DNA of 64,000 nucleotides from Corynebacterium pilosum DSM 20521 = CIP 103422 (GCF_000373805.1 NZ_KB892438.1:28788-92787); one strand, 5' to 3'; positions 34,975-45,400 are shown, counted from the stretch's first letter. The notes: generated by a model not told the origin, from the sequence alone. Numbers and translations: made by a program.

Positions 34975-37050
34975 ATGACTTCCACACAGAGCAGGCCCGC
35001 TTATCGGTACGACTTGGATGGTTTGCGCGGTTACGCGATTGCTCTTGTCGTGCTTTTTCACGTTTACGTCGGCCGCGTTTCCGGTGGCGTGGACGTGTTC
35101 CTGCTGTTATCCGGTTTCTTCTTTTTGGGCTCCCAGCTGCGTTACGCATTAAGACCACACGCTAGCTTGAATCCGTGGTGGCCGATCTGGCGGACAGCAC
35201 GCCGCCTCTTGCCGGCCCTGGCCGTCACCTTGGTGGCCACTGTCATCGCAGTACTGCTGTTTGCGCCTGAGCTCATGACGCCGGAGCTGACCCAACAGCT
35301 CACCGCCGCCGCGTTCTACTTCATCAACTGGGAGCTGATTTCCCAGGACCTTGCGTATTCCGCGGCAAGTGTGGACACCTCTCCCCTGCAGCACCTGTGG
35401 TCGATGAGCGTGCAGGGCCAGTTCTATCTGATCGGCATTCTCTTTGCTATCGGCGTTGCCTGGTGGGCACGCCGCAGGAACACCCCGCGCGATGTGGCCA
35501 AACGCACCGTGGGCGTGATCCTGCTGGTGGTCACCATCGTGTCTTTCCTGTGGGCGTCGCGCTTTGGGCTCGTCGGCACGCCTGACAATTACTACTCCAC
35601 GTTCTCCCGCATGTGGGAACTGACCCTCGGCGGGCTGCTCGCCATCATGGCGCATCGCCTCACGGTGCCTGCGAAGGTTGCGCCGTGGACCGCCGGGCTG
35701 GGCGTGTTCATGATCACGATCACCGGTTTCGCGATCCCAACCTCGCTGGCATTCCCGGGGCCCCTCGCCCTGCTGCCTCTGACGGGCGCCATGCTCGTCA
35801 TCATTTCTACCGGTAACCATCCGGTGTCGCGCGTCTTGTCGTCGAAACCTGCAACGTGGCTGGGCAGTATTGCCTACTCCCTTTACCTGTGGCACTGGCC
35901 GATGCTGATCATCACCACCGCCGTCACCGGCCACGACACCCCACCGGTGTGGCTGGGCACGCTCGTGATCGCAGCGTCCCTCCTGCTTGCCCACTTCACG
36001 CACAAGTGGATCGAAGAACCACTGCGCCAGCACCGCAAGCGCCCGACCCACCTCGAAGCCCCTGTGCCAGAGGCCATGGCCACCCTGCAGCAACCGAAGG
36101 GCCGTCAGCGCGCAGCCGGCGGAGTTGTGGTCGCAGCGTTGCTGGCAGCCATCGTGTCGGTCCAACCTGTGTGGCAGAAACTAACCGATAACTCGAGCGA
36201 CCGCCTCGACCCGACACGCTACCCCGGTGCCATGGCCCAATTCGGCGCCCCACCCCCCAACGTGAAGCCCCAGCCGAACCCGGCACTGATCGCCGGAATG
36301 TACCCGCCCATCGGCATGGACGAGTGCATGATTAATATGTACGCCCCACCAGAGGAGTTCCGTGGTGAGGACTGCGTCTACGGCAACCCAGACGCAGAAA
36401 CCACAGTGCTTCTCGTCGGCGGTTCGCATGCGGAACCCTACGGAATTCCTTTGGACAGCCTGGGCCAGCAGCACGATTTCCGCGTGATCCCCCTGATCCG
36501 CCAGCAGTGCCCCATCATGCTTGACGACGACACCGGCGTCCTACCCGAATGCGTCGCCTGGAGCGAGAACGCTTTCCAGCGCATCATCGAATTCGATCCG
36601 GATCTGGTCGTTTCCACCTCTACGCGCCCTCAGGGCGAGATCGGCCACGGCCCCGACATCGTCCCCGCCGGCTACGCCAACTTCTGGCAGGCTCTCGACG
36701 ATTACGGCATCCCATTCCTCGGTCTGCGCGATAACCCCTGGTTCTTCGACGACGCCCTCGATCCTGAGGACCCGAATCACTGCATGCTTCGCGACGAGGA
36801 TGAGGACGCCTGTTCCATGGACCGCGCTGCCGTGTACTCGCCTGTCGACCCGGCACAACTTTTACTCGGCTCCATGAGCAATGCCGTGGCGGTGGATACC
36901 GCTGACTGGTTCTGCAGTGCAGAATCCTGCTCGCCGATCGTCGGAAATATCTTCGCCTACCGCGACACCAACCACATTTCCAACCAGTTTGCCGCTACCA
37001 CGGAAGAACTCTTGTGGGAGAACATGCGCCCGTTCCTTGCCCGGGGGTAG
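34975..37050 (+). CDS. acyltransferase 3/SGNH membrane O-acyltransferase
   Basis: A 691-residue protein with a multi-helix acyltransferase-3 domain (YRYDLDGLRGYAIALVVLFH at about residues 9-28, then GGVDVFLLLSGFFF), one last helix near residue 385, and an extracellular SGNH-like domain with GGSHAEPYG (Ser) and YRDTNHIS (Asp/His). Cys residues in this domain probably form disulfides. The likely role is acylation of an envelope glycan or glycolipid; the acceptor is unknown. ATG 34975 follows ACAGGGTGG. It is on the plus strand among minus-strand ribosomal genes and is followed by a decayed copy of itself. Confidence 0.88.
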   Translation: MTSTQSRPAYRYDLDGLRGYAIALVVLFHVYVGRVSGGVDVFLLLSGFFFLGSQLRYALRPHASLNPWWPIWRTARRLLPALAVTLVATVIAVLLFAPELMTPELTQQLTAAAFYFINWELISQDLAYSAASVDTSPLQHLWSMSVQGQFYLIGILFAIGVAWWARRRNTPRDVAKRTVGVILLVVTIVSFLWASRFGLVGTPDNYYSTFSRMWELTLGGLLAIMAHRLTVPAKVAPWTAGLGVFMITITGFAIPTSLAFPGPLALLPLTGAMLVIISTGNHPVSRVLSSKPATWLGSIAYSLYLWHWPMLIITTAVTGHDTPPVWLGTLVIAASLLLAHFTHKWIEEPLRQHRKRPTHLEAPVPEAMATLQQPKGRQRAAGGVVVAALLAAIVSVQPVWQKLTDNSSDRLDPTRYPGAMAQFGAPPPNVKPQPNPALIAGMYPPIGMDECMINMYAPPEEFRGEDCVYGNPDAETTVLLVGGSHAEPYGIPLDSLGQQHDFRVIPLIRQQCPIMLDDDTGVLPECVAWSENAFQRIIEFDPDLVVSTSTRPQGEIGHGPDIVPAGYANFWQALDDYGIPFLGLRDNPWFFDDALDPEDPNHCMLRDEDEDACSMDRAAVYSPVDPAQLLLGSMSNAVAVDTADWFCSAESCSPIVGNIFAYRDTNHISNQFAATTEELLWENMRPFLARG
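36910..36924. repeat. variant of the dispersed palindrome
   Basis: TTCTGCAGTGCAGAA, an odd-length perfect palindrome that lacks the central C of the 16-bp form. It is inside the SGNH domain codons, in a different frame from the other genic copies. Confidence 0.4.
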
Positions 37051-37056
37051 TTCGCC

Positions 37057-37640
37057 GTGACTACCCTGCCCCGCACTAAGCCACCGCGCACGAACTGCCG
37101 CCACGACTTGGATGGACTGCGCTATGCGGTACGCCCAAGCGCCAGCCTAAACCCCTGGTGATCACTGTGGCGCACCATTCGGCGCCTCGTCCCAGCCCTT
37201 GCCGTGACGCTGGCCGCCACATAGCTGGGGCTTGCGATGGTGGTCTCCACCGGCCTGATCATCCCCTCGTCGTTAATGTTCCCCGGCCCTGCAGCGCTCC
37301 TTCCGGTCGGCGGCCCCGCCTCCCGCCTATTGGAGACCGCCCCCGCGCCGTGGGCGGTGTCGGGGTTGCCGCGGTGATGATTCTGCTGCTGTCTGTGCAA
37401 CCACGCTGGATGGGCGAGACCGCGCAGCGTGGAATGGCCTACCTGGATCCGCAGGTGTATCCCGGCGCAATGGCCTTTTTCGGCGCCGATGTCCCTGACG
37501 GGGTGGAGCCGCTGCCCGCCGATAATCTGGGCGGGGGCGACTACGGGTGGCCGATCGGCGACCACTCCTTCTACCCCGCCGATTTCCCCTCGACATCACC
37601 AACGTCTGCGCGGTATCCGCAGTTCCCCTGCTGCGGCCCT
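37057..37640 (+). pseudogene. decayed tandem copy of the SGNH acyltransferase gene
   Basis: Translation in shifting frames recovers three blocks of the gene just upstream, in order: RHDLDGLR joined directly to YAVRPSASLNPW (the intervening helix-2 region is deleted), then WRTIRRLVPALAVTLAAT, broken by stops at 37159-37161 (second Trp of WW changed to TGA) and after LAAT. Next comes STGLIIPSSLMFPGPAALLP, matching TGFAIPTSLAFPGPLALLP. Last is GVGVAAVMILLLSVQPRW through PQVYPGAMAFFGADVP, matching GVVVAALLAAIVSVQPVW and PTRYPGAMAQFGAPPP. The whole SGNH domain is missing. It lies 6 bp past the intact gene. Confidence 0.9.
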
Positions 37641-37663
37641 TCGTCGAACCGTTCTTCGGTTAT

Positions 37664-39277
37664 CTACTTCCCCTTGTTCATGCGCTTCATGGCTTCGCCG
37701 AAGTCCAGGTTGTCTAGGTCAATATTTTCCATGCCTTTTGGCATAGCCTGACCCGGCATACCTGGCATGCCGCCGCCTTGCTCCATTTGCTGGGCAAGTT
37801 TCTGCATCTCTGCCATGTTCGGCATACCGCCACCGCCACCACGGCGGTTCTTCACCGGCTTGCGCTTACCGTTCTTGCCGCGGCGCCCCTTCGGCTTCTT
37901 CTTGGTTGCAGAACGGCCCATCCCGGGCATGCCCGGCATACCCATCTGGTTAGCCATCTTGCTCATCATCTTCTTGGCCTCGAAGAAGCGCTCCACAAGC
38001 TGGTTCACGTCGGATACCTCGACGCCGGAGCCGTTAGCGATACGCTTTCGTCGAGAAGCGTTCAAAATCTTTGGATCCTGGCGCTCGGCCGGGGTCATGC
38101 CGCGGATGATGGCCTGGATGCGGTCGATCTGCTTCTCGTCGACCATGTCTGCCATCTCGTTCATCTGCTTGCCACCCGGCATCATCTTTAGCAGATTGCC
38201 GATCGGCCCCATGCGACGAATCATCAGCAGCTGGTCGAGGAAGTCCTCCAGCGTGAGCTCGCCGGTGCCGATCTTCAACGCGGCATCTTCGGCCTTCTGC
38301 TGGTCCATGACGGACTCAGCCTGCTCAATCAGCGAGAGCACATCGCCCATGCCAAGGATGCGGCTGGCCATGCGGTCTGGGTGGAAGACGTCGAAGTCGT
38401 CCAGCTTCTCACCGTTGGAGGCGAACAGGATTGGCTTGCCTGTGACCTCACGGATCGACAGCGCTGCACCACCGCGGGCATCGCCATCAAGCTTGGTCAG
38501 CACCACGCCGGTGAAGTCCACGCCCTCGGCGAAAGCCTGGGCGGTGGTCACGGCGTCCTGGCCGATCATTGCATCGATGACGAATAGCACTTCGTCCGGA
38601 GCCACAGCATCACGGATGTTGCGGGCCTGGGTCATCAAGGTTTCGTCGATACCCAAACGGCCCGCGGTATCGATAATCACCACGTCATGCTGCGCACGCT
38701 TCGCTTCTTCCACGCCCGCAAGAGCGACAGCGACCGGGTCACCGTGCGAGGTACCCATCTCATGATCATGCGAATCCACGGACGTGCCTGGGTCCGGCGC
38801 AAAAGTTTTCACGCCTGCGCGCTCACCGACAATCTGCAGCTGCTGCACCGCACCCGGGCGCTGCAAGTCACAGGCCACCAGCATTGGCGTGTGCCCCTGC
38901 TTTTCCAGGTGGCGCGCTAGCTTACCGGCCAGGGTCGTCTTACCAGCACCCTGCAAACCGGCCAGCATGATTACTGTCGGTGGGTTCTTCGCAAAGTGCA
39001 GACGACGAGTCTCCCCGCCAAGGATGGCGGTCAGTTCTTCGTCGACAATCTTAATAACCTGCTGCGCAGGATTCAGCGCCTCAGAAACGTCCGCACCCAA
39101 GGCGCGTTCCTTCACACGCTTGATGAAAGCGCGGACGACGGTCAGAGACACGTCGGCTTCTAGTAATGCGATGCGGATTTCCCGGGCAGTGGCATTAATG
39201 TCTGCCTCGGTGAGCTTGCCCTTGCCGCGCAGGCCCGACAGAGCTGTTTGGAGGCGGTCGGACAGTGACTCGAACAC
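37664..39277 (-). CDS. ffh: signal recognition particle protein Ffh
   Basis: GTPase that with 4.5S RNA captures signal sequences on the ribosome and delivers them to FtsY. It has 537 residues: N domain, G domain (GLQGAGKTTLAGKLA; DTAGRLGIDE; TKLDGDARGG) from about 100 to 300, then the Met-rich M domain and a long basic Gly/Met tail (GMPGMPGM, KKKPKGRRGKNGKRK). GTG 39277 follows AAGGGAG. ftsY lies directly upstream on the same strand. Confidence 0.98.
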   Translation of the reverse strand: MFESLSDRLQTALSGLRGKGKLTEADINATAREIRIALLEADVSLTVVRAFIKRVKERALGADVSEALNPAQQVIKIVDEELTAILGGETRRLHFAKNPPTVIMLAGLQGAGKTTLAGKLARHLEKQGHTPMLVACDLQRPGAVQQLQIVGERAGVKTFAPDPGTSVDSHDHEMGTSHGDPVAVALAGVEEAKRAQHDVVIIDTAGRLGIDETLMTQARNIRDAVAPDEVLFVIDAMIGQDAVTTAQAFAEGVDFTGVVLTKLDGDARGGAALSIREVTGKPILFASNGEKLDDFDVFHPDRMASRILGMGDVLSLIEQAESVMDQQKAEDAALKIGTGELTLEDFLDQLLMIRRMGPIGNLLKMMPGGKQMNEMADMVDEKQIDRIQAIIRGMTPAERQDPKILNASRRKRIANGSGVEVSDVNQLVERFFEAKKMMSKMANQMGMPGMPGMGRSATKKKPKGRRGKNGKRKPVKNRRGGGGGMPNMAEMQKLAQQMEQGGGMPGMPGQAMPKGMENIDLDNLDFGEAMKRMNKGK

Positions 39278-39370
39278 GCTTCAACACTCCCTTAAGTAGC
39301 TAATAGATAATGCACCTAGCCTAGCGTGTCGCCGCCCCCTTGGTCACATTGCACTCGTCGAAAAGCGAGG

Positions 39371-40957
39371 TTAACCCAGCAGCGCGTCGACGAAACCTTC
39401 CACCTCAAACGGTGCAAGGTCATCCGCGCCCTCGCCGAGGCCCACCAGTTTGACCGGCACGCCCAGCTCCTCCTGGACCTGGAAAACGATGCCACCCTTC
39501 GCGGTGCCATCCAGCTTGGTCAGCACAACACCGGTGATGTCCACGACATCGCGGAAGACGCGCGCCTGCGTCAGGCCATTTTGGCCGACGGTGGCGTCCA
39601 ACACCAGCAGCACCTCGTCGACATTGGATTTCTTTTCGACGACGCGCTTGACCTTACCGAGCTGGTCCATCAAACCGGTCGACGTATGCAGGCGGCCGGC
39701 GGTATCGATGAGAACGACGTCGGCCTGCTCCTCCACACCCTTGGCCACGGCGTCGAACGCGACAGATGCCGGGTCCGCGCCCTCCTTGCCACGCACAGTG
39801 GTCGCTCCGACGCGACGCCCCCAGGTCTCCAGCTGATCTGCCGCCGCCGCGCGGAATGTATCCGCAGCACCAAACAGAACGCGGTGACCCATGGACACCA
39901 GCACGCGGCCGAGCTTGCCCGTCGTGGTGGTTTTGCCTGTGCCGTTCACACCGACAACGAGGATCACGGCAGGCTTACCCTCAACCGGCATTGCCTTGAT
40001 CGAGCGATCCATATCTGGGCGGCCAGCTTCGACGAGGGTCTCGCGTAGCATCGCACGCGCTTCTTCCTCGCTGCCCACGCCACGCTCAGCGATCTTCTCA
40101 CGCAGCTGATCGGTAACGCGCATCGTTAGATCCGCGCCCAAGTCAGCCATGATGAGGGTGTCTTCGATCTCCTCCCAGGCGTCCTCGTCCAAATCACCCG
40201 CAGTCAGGATGCCCAGCAGGCCCTGACCGATCGCGTTCTGCGAACGAGACAGCCGGCCACGCAGACGGCCGATACGACCAGCCGCAGGAGCAATATCGTC
40301 GAGCGGCTCTTGCGGTGGCGCAGGCTCCCCTTCAGGGATTGGCGTTTGCTCGCGCGCCTGCTCCGCAACCTCCGCGGTGACCTGCGCGATGTCGGCAGCC
40401 TCTTGCGCCTCTTCTTCTGGAGTCAGCGCTTCATCTTCTTCGACCTGCTTTTCGACGTCCACCTCTGTCTCAGGATCCTCAGCGTGCTCCTCCGCTAAGT
40501 CCTCAAAGAGAGGGGCTTCTTCCTCTACTTCTACGGGCTCATCGATTTCCGGCGAGCCATCGTCGTTAAGCACCTCGACCGCCTCGGCCGCGTCATGGGT
40601 GAGCTCAACCTCCGGCTCATTTTCTGCAGCTGCAGAATCCTCCGGGGCAGTATCCGGCTCATTTTCTGCAGCTGCAGAATCCTCAGCAATATTTTCGGTT
40701 GGCTTCTCCACCCGGCGTGGCTCAACCGGCTCCGCCTCCTTCTCGGGCGCCGTCGCCGGGGCAAAGTTGAACCCGCCCACGGCCTGGTAGTTGCCCGATT
40801 TCTCCTGCTGCGTCAGCTCCTTCGGCTGCTCTTCTTTCTTCTCGAAGGAGACAGTCTTTGACTTCTTTCGGTTGTTGCCAACGATCACGACGATGCCCAC
40901 GATGATGAGCAGCACGACGACGATGGCGACGATAATCCAGAGAAGATTCATATCCAT
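39371..40957 (-). CDS. ftsY: signal recognition particle receptor FtsY
   Basis: SRP receptor GTPase. It has 528 residues: an N-terminal membrane helix (about residues 4-24, as in actinobacterial FtsY), a highly acidic Glu/Ala/Pro A region (about 45-215), and the NG domain with VGVNGTGKTTTTGKLG, DTAGRLHTS and TKLDGTAKGG. The A region contains a 14-residue tandem repeat with SAAAENEP, encoded by a 42-bp DNA repeat that carries two copies of the 16-bp palindrome. Starts at ATG 40957 or ATG 40951 are both possible; TATAGA lies close upstream. Confidence 0.96.
   Translation of the reverse strand: MDMNLLWIIVAIVVVLLIIVGIVVIVGNNRKKSKTVSFEKKEEQPKELTQQEKSGNYQAVGGFNFAPATAPEKEAEPVEPRRVEKPTENIAEDSAAAENEPDTAPEDSAAAENEPEVELTHDAAEAVEVLNDDGSPEIDEPVEVEEEAPLFEDLAEEHAEDPETEVDVEKQVEEDEALTPEEEAQEAADIAQVTAEVAEQAREQTPIPEGEPAPPQEPLDDIAPAAGRIGRLRGRLSRSQNAIGQGLLGILTAGDLDEDAWEEIEDTLIMADLGADLTMRVTDQLREKIAERGVGSEEEARAMLRETLVEAGRPDMDRSIKAMPVEGKPAVILVVGVNGTGKTTTTGKLGRVLVSMGHRVLFGAADTFRAAAADQLETWGRRVGATTVRGKEGADPASVAFDAVAKGVEEQADVVLIDTAGRLHTSTGLMDQLGKVKRVVEKKSNVDEVLLVLDATVGQNGLTQARVFRDVVDITGVVLTKLDGTAKGGIVFQVQEELGVPVKLVGLGEGADDLAPFEVEGFVDALLG
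40611..40690. repeat. 42-bp tandem repeat in ftsY with two palindrome copies
   Basis: Exact palindromes TTCTGCAGCTGCAGAA at 40622-40637 and 40664-40679, exactly 42 bp apart, with matching flanks (CCGGCTCATT before, TCCTC after). In frame it encodes a repeated 14-residue unit of the acidic A domain. Confidence 0.8.
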
Positions 40958-41031
40958 GCTGTCTATAGTGCCAGGTTTTTGGGTTTTCGCACCAATAAGA
41001 GAACCCTTTTCGCAAACTTTCTCCACCCGGA

Positions 41032-41051
41032 AATTCTGCAGCTGCAGAATT
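41032..41051. repeat. dispersed palindrome, intergenic copy (ftsY-HNH)
   Basis: The core TTCTGCAGCTGCAGAA (41034-41049) is extended to a perfect 20-bp palindrome. It lies in the divergent gap between ftsY and the HNH gene, 75 bp from the ftsY start and 118 bp from the HNH start, where an operator could be. Confidence 0.7.
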
Positions 41052-41167
41052 CTGCCCCTTCATCGCGGGCACAACTTCTTCACCAAGCCAATGTCGTACA
41101 CGTATTCTATAATGCACTTAAAGCCACAAATGAGGCCCACTACCAGCAAGTTTCCGGGGGTTTAAAA

Positions 41168-42457
41168 ATGACTAACACGAACGTACTTTCGCCCACTTCA
41201 CTGATTTCTACAAGCCCGTTATCCGAATATACAAATGCAGAAATCATCGATACGCTTCTTGAGTGCGAGCATGCCCAACGCATGACTCGCGCCGAGTTTC
41301 TAGTCGCGCTCGAGCAGTTTCATACCCGTAACCTCTGCACAGATCAGGGGTCTTCCTCGACCGTCGCGTGGGTGTGCCGCACCTTGGATCTCAGGCCGAA
41401 GACGGCCTACGAGTACATCAATGTCGCCGTGAAAATGGTCAGTTTTCCTTTGTTGGTCCAGCATTTTCGGCGCGGCGACCTTAGTTATTCCGTAGTCCGC
41501 TTCTTGCTGAAGTACATCACCCACGACAATGAAGCGGAGCTTGTGACCCTGGCCTTGAAGCACAATTTGGCCCACCTTGAGCACGCTCTTGCAGGTCACG
41601 CGCCTACAGACGAACCCGAACCAGAAGAAGATTATGTCCGCCTTCGCAACCGCGAGGACGGAGGCATCAACGTGCACATTAGCTTGAACCCCGCTGATGC
41701 TGCTGCTTTCCTTGCAGCACTCAAGATCGGTGAGCTGAGCTTTACGACGACCACCCCTACCGAAGACACCGACATCCCTGAGGAGGACCAACCCGAACAT
41801 TTGCCTTCGCGTTTCGGCATTACCCCTGCTCGCGCCATGTTGTCGTCCCTGCAGGGCATGATCAATATTGTGCGCAACAACCCCGGCGTGGCGAAGCGTG
41901 CACCGGGTGCACAGGTCAACATCATGATGACTCAAGACGGCCACGCCTTCCTCCCCTTTCAGCCCAAGGCAATCTCCTCCAAGCTTGCCAATATCGCAGG
42001 TAATGCCATTCAACGTGTTCACCTTCTCAACGACAAAGGGCTCACCCTCAATGTCAGCCGTGGCACTAGGTTTGCCTCCGATGCTCAACAGAAAGCGCTG
42101 CTAGCAGCGTGGAACTTCACATGCGCCACCCCAGGCTGTGATCACACGAACTGGATCGAATTCCACCACATCCGCGAATGGTGCGAGGGCGGAGAAACGT
42201 CCGTGGACAACATCGTTCCGTTGTGTTCACGCTGTCATTCGCTGGTCACAGAGGGAATCATGAAGATCGAAGCTCACGCAGATGACATTTTCTTCGTCTT
42301 CCCAGATGACACCTGCTTCGTATCCCGCAACCGCGGGCTGCCGGAACGCGCCACCATGGAGGAATACCTCAGCCGCCAGGCCACGGACTTCGGCGACATC
42401 GACAGTTTCGACGATGTCGTACTGGAAGAGGCGGAAGGCGGTGTGATGTACAGCTAG
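41168..42457 (+). CDS. DUF222/HNH endonuclease-domain protein
   Basis: A 429-residue protein of the large actinobacterial DUF222-HNH (13E12-like) family: an N-terminal helical DUF222 region (about 20-300) and a C-terminal HNH motif with two CxxC pairs, CATPGCDHTNWIEFHHIREWCEGG and NIVPLCSRCH. These multi-copy proteins are suspected mobile or self-spreading endonucleases; function is not established. ATG 41168 has a CGGGGGT run upstream. The first part of the gene looks AT-richer than its neighbours. It lies between ftsY and smc and its stop codon shares CTAG with that of smc. Confidence 0.88.
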   Translation: MTNTNVLSPTSLISTSPLSEYTNAEIIDTLLECEHAQRMTRAEFLVALEQFHTRNLCTDQGSSSTVAWVCRTLDLRPKTAYEYINVAVKMVSFPLLVQHFRRGDLSYSVVRFLLKYITHDNEAELVTLALKHNLAHLEHALAGHAPTDEPEPEEDYVRLRNREDGGINVHISLNPADAAAFLAALKIGELSFTTTTPTEDTDIPEEDQPEHLPSRFGITPARAMLSSLQGMINIVRNNPGVAKRAPGAQVNIMMTQDGHAFLPFQPKAISSKLANIAGNAIQRVHLLNDKGLTLNVSRGTRFASDAQQKALLAAWNFTCATPGCDHTNWIEFHHIREWCEGGETSVDNIVPLCSRCHSLVTEGIMKIEAHADDIFFVFPDDTCFVSRNRGLPERATMEEYLSRQATDFGDIDSFDDVVLEEAEGGVMYS

Positions 42458-45400
42458 TTCGGGGCTGGGCTCATCCGCTGGGAAAGCACGCGGGTCACGC
42501 CGTCGCCACGCATGGTCACGCCATACAGCACGTTGGCCACGTCCATCGTGGGTTTCTGGTGGGTGATCACGATCAGCTGCGAGTCCTCACGCAACTCCTT
42601 TAGCAGGGCGATCAGGCGGCGCAGGTTGACATCGTCGAGCGCGGCCTCCACCTCGTCGAGAACGTAGAAAGGTGATGGACGCGCCCGGAAGATGGCAACC
42701 AGCAACGCCAGCGCGGTGAGCGACTTTTCGCCACCGGATAGCAGGGACAAACGCTTCACCTTCTTGCCCGGTGGGCGCGCTTCAATCTCGATGCCGGTCG
42801 TCAACATGTCGTCCGGATCAGTGAGCAGCAAACGCGCCTCGCCGCCAGGAAACAGCGTGTTGAATACCTTCGGGAATTCGGCTTCGACGTCGTGCCAGGC
42901 GTCGGTGAACAGCTGCAGGATCTGCGCGTCGACCTCCTCGATCACATCGCTCAGATCCTTGCGTGCCTGCACAACATCATCGAGTTGGGTGGAGAGGAAA
43001 CTGTAGCGCTCCTCCAGCGCCTTGTATTCCTCCAAGGCCAGCGGGTTGACTTTGCCCAGCGCAGTGAGATCCTTCTCTGCCTGCTTGAGGCGTTTGGTCT
43101 CCTCGGCCTTGTCGAAGTCCTCTCCGGGGGTATAGTCCTCCAGCAGGTCGGTAATCGCGATGCCCAACTGCTCCGTGATTTTCGTTTCGGCCTCGTCGAT
43201 ACGCACCTGTGCTTGGGATCGCGCGATATCGGATGAGTGTGCGTTATCAGTCAGGCGCGAAAGGTGCTGGCGGGTGGTGTTGACCTTGTCGCGCGCCTGA
43301 GCGTGCTGCGATTGCAAACTTTTCACCTGCGCGGACAGTTCGTCGCGGGAGGTGGTGGCGCGCTCGAGGGCGTCATCGATGCGGGCGACGAGGTCACGCG
43401 CGTGGCCGGCTACCGTGTGTGCCAGTTCCGCTTGGGCTTTACGACGAGCCATCGCCGCATCGTGACGCGCTTTCGCTTGGCGTTCGTGTTCTGCTTGGCG
43501 GCGCAGCGCGTCCCCCTTGCCCGCGACCTGTTCCGCGTTCTGGGTTGCGGTGCGCGCCTGCAGGGTGGCCTCCATCTCCATGCTCTTGACCTGCGCCAAC
43601 GCGGCCGATGCCTCATCGCGGCCCGCGGTGGAGGGCTCTTCGGGGGCATCGCTATCGTCGACACGCGATAGGCGGTCGCGGGTTTCAGCCAGCTCCTCGC
43701 GGCGGCGGGTCAGGCGCACTTCGGCCTCGGTGGCTCGCTCAGCGGCGCGCTCATGTTCGGCCTTGTTTACCTCATACTGCTTGATCAGGCGCTGGTGGTC
43801 GCGCTGCCAGGCTTCGACGTTGGCATCGTGTTCGTTGAGAGCCGCGCGTGCCGACGCCGCCGCCACGCGTGCGTCCTCGGCGGAAAGTTTCGCGCCCTCC
43901 AACGTGCCGGAGAGCTCCTCAAGCTGGGCGCACGCTGTAGCAAGTTCTTCGCGCGCTGCCTCGATTTGCGCGGTGACCTCCACGGCGCTGGCCTGCCCGC
44001 TACCGGCGGCGACCCACCCCTCACCCACCAGAACGCCCGCCGGGGTAACGGCGCGCAGTCGCGGATCCTCTTCCACGGCGGCACGTGCCTGCGGTAGATC
44101 GTCGGCAAGCACCACGTCGACGAGCAGGCGCGCAACGGGGCCGGTGATCTCGTCGGCAAGCGTCACATGATCCAACAGCCAGGACGTTCCGGCGGGCAGC
44201 GTGCCGTCGAGACGCCAGGTGCGACCGCCGGCGGTGTCGATCACGATGGTGCGTGACGCATCAGAAAGCGTATCGACGACCGACTGGTCCACCTGGCCAG
44301 CCACCGCCTCCGCGTACGGTCCCAACGCTGCGGCGAGCGCTTTCTCCACGCCCTGCTCCGCGCGCACCAGGCCGGCGAGCGGACCATATCCCTCGCCGAG
44401 GGCCTCTGTGCCGCTGGCCGTGGGTGCCGATTCTTCCAGGGTGGAAATGCGGGACTCCAGAGAATACACGGCCCTCTCGCGCTCGCGCTGGGCGTCGCGC
44501 AGCTGGTCAAGGCGCTTATCGGCTGCGGAAGATTCGGTGGCGGCGCGGACGTAGTTCTCGTCGAGAGGGGCGCGTTCGTCGTGAAGCGCCTGCAAAGTGC
44601 GGCCGACCTCGGTGGCTTCGCTGTCGGCGTCGCGGGTACGTGTGCGGGTTTCCTCCAGAGTCTCGTTCAACCGCGCGATCTCGTCCTCAGCCGCCACGAC
44701 CGCCCCGGCCTGCGATTCCTCCTGGGCGAGCAAGCGGACAACGCCTTCGCGGCGGTCGGCGATCGCCCGGACCTGAGCCATGTGCTCCGCCTCGGCGGCA
44801 TCGGCAGCCTCTTGGCGAGCAGCGACTTCCTCGCGGATGGACTCCAGGCGCTCGGCCGCCTCTTCGGCGACCATGAGGGCTTCTTGGTACTGCTCGTCGG
44901 CGACCGTGGCGCGGGCCAGTAGTTCGTCGGGATCCTGGCCGGAATAGGCCACCTGTGCGCCCACGTTTGAGGCGCGCTCGGTGGCGATGCGGACAGTCGC
45001 GCTCACGCGTTCTGCCAGCGTGGACAGCTGGAACCACAACTGCTGGGCCTGCTCCGCCTGCGGGGTGACTTGTTGCTGCTGCGCCTCGATCGCCTCCTGC
45101 GCCGCAGTGAATTCCTCCAGGTTCTGGGTGACCGTGTCCACCTGCTCTGCCAGAAGTTCGGCGTTGCGGGCGGCGTCGTTGAGTTTCGCGCGCAGCTCCA
45201 CCACCTGGTGGCCAGCCAGCTTCAGGCGGGCGTCGCGCAACGTGGCCTGCACCGTTGCTGCCCGTTGCGCCGCCTCCGCCTGGCGTGCCAGAGGTTTGAG
45301 CTGCTTGCCCAACTCATCGGTGAGGTCCTGCAAGCGGTCCAGGTTCGCCTGCATGCCGGTCAGCTTGCGCTGCGCCTTCTCTTTGCGGCGGCGGTGCTTC

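Noticed and set aside
40611..40690. Possible CRISPR-like repeats
   Set aside because: Only two units, in frame inside ftsY, with no distinct spacers; an internal tandem duplication explains it.
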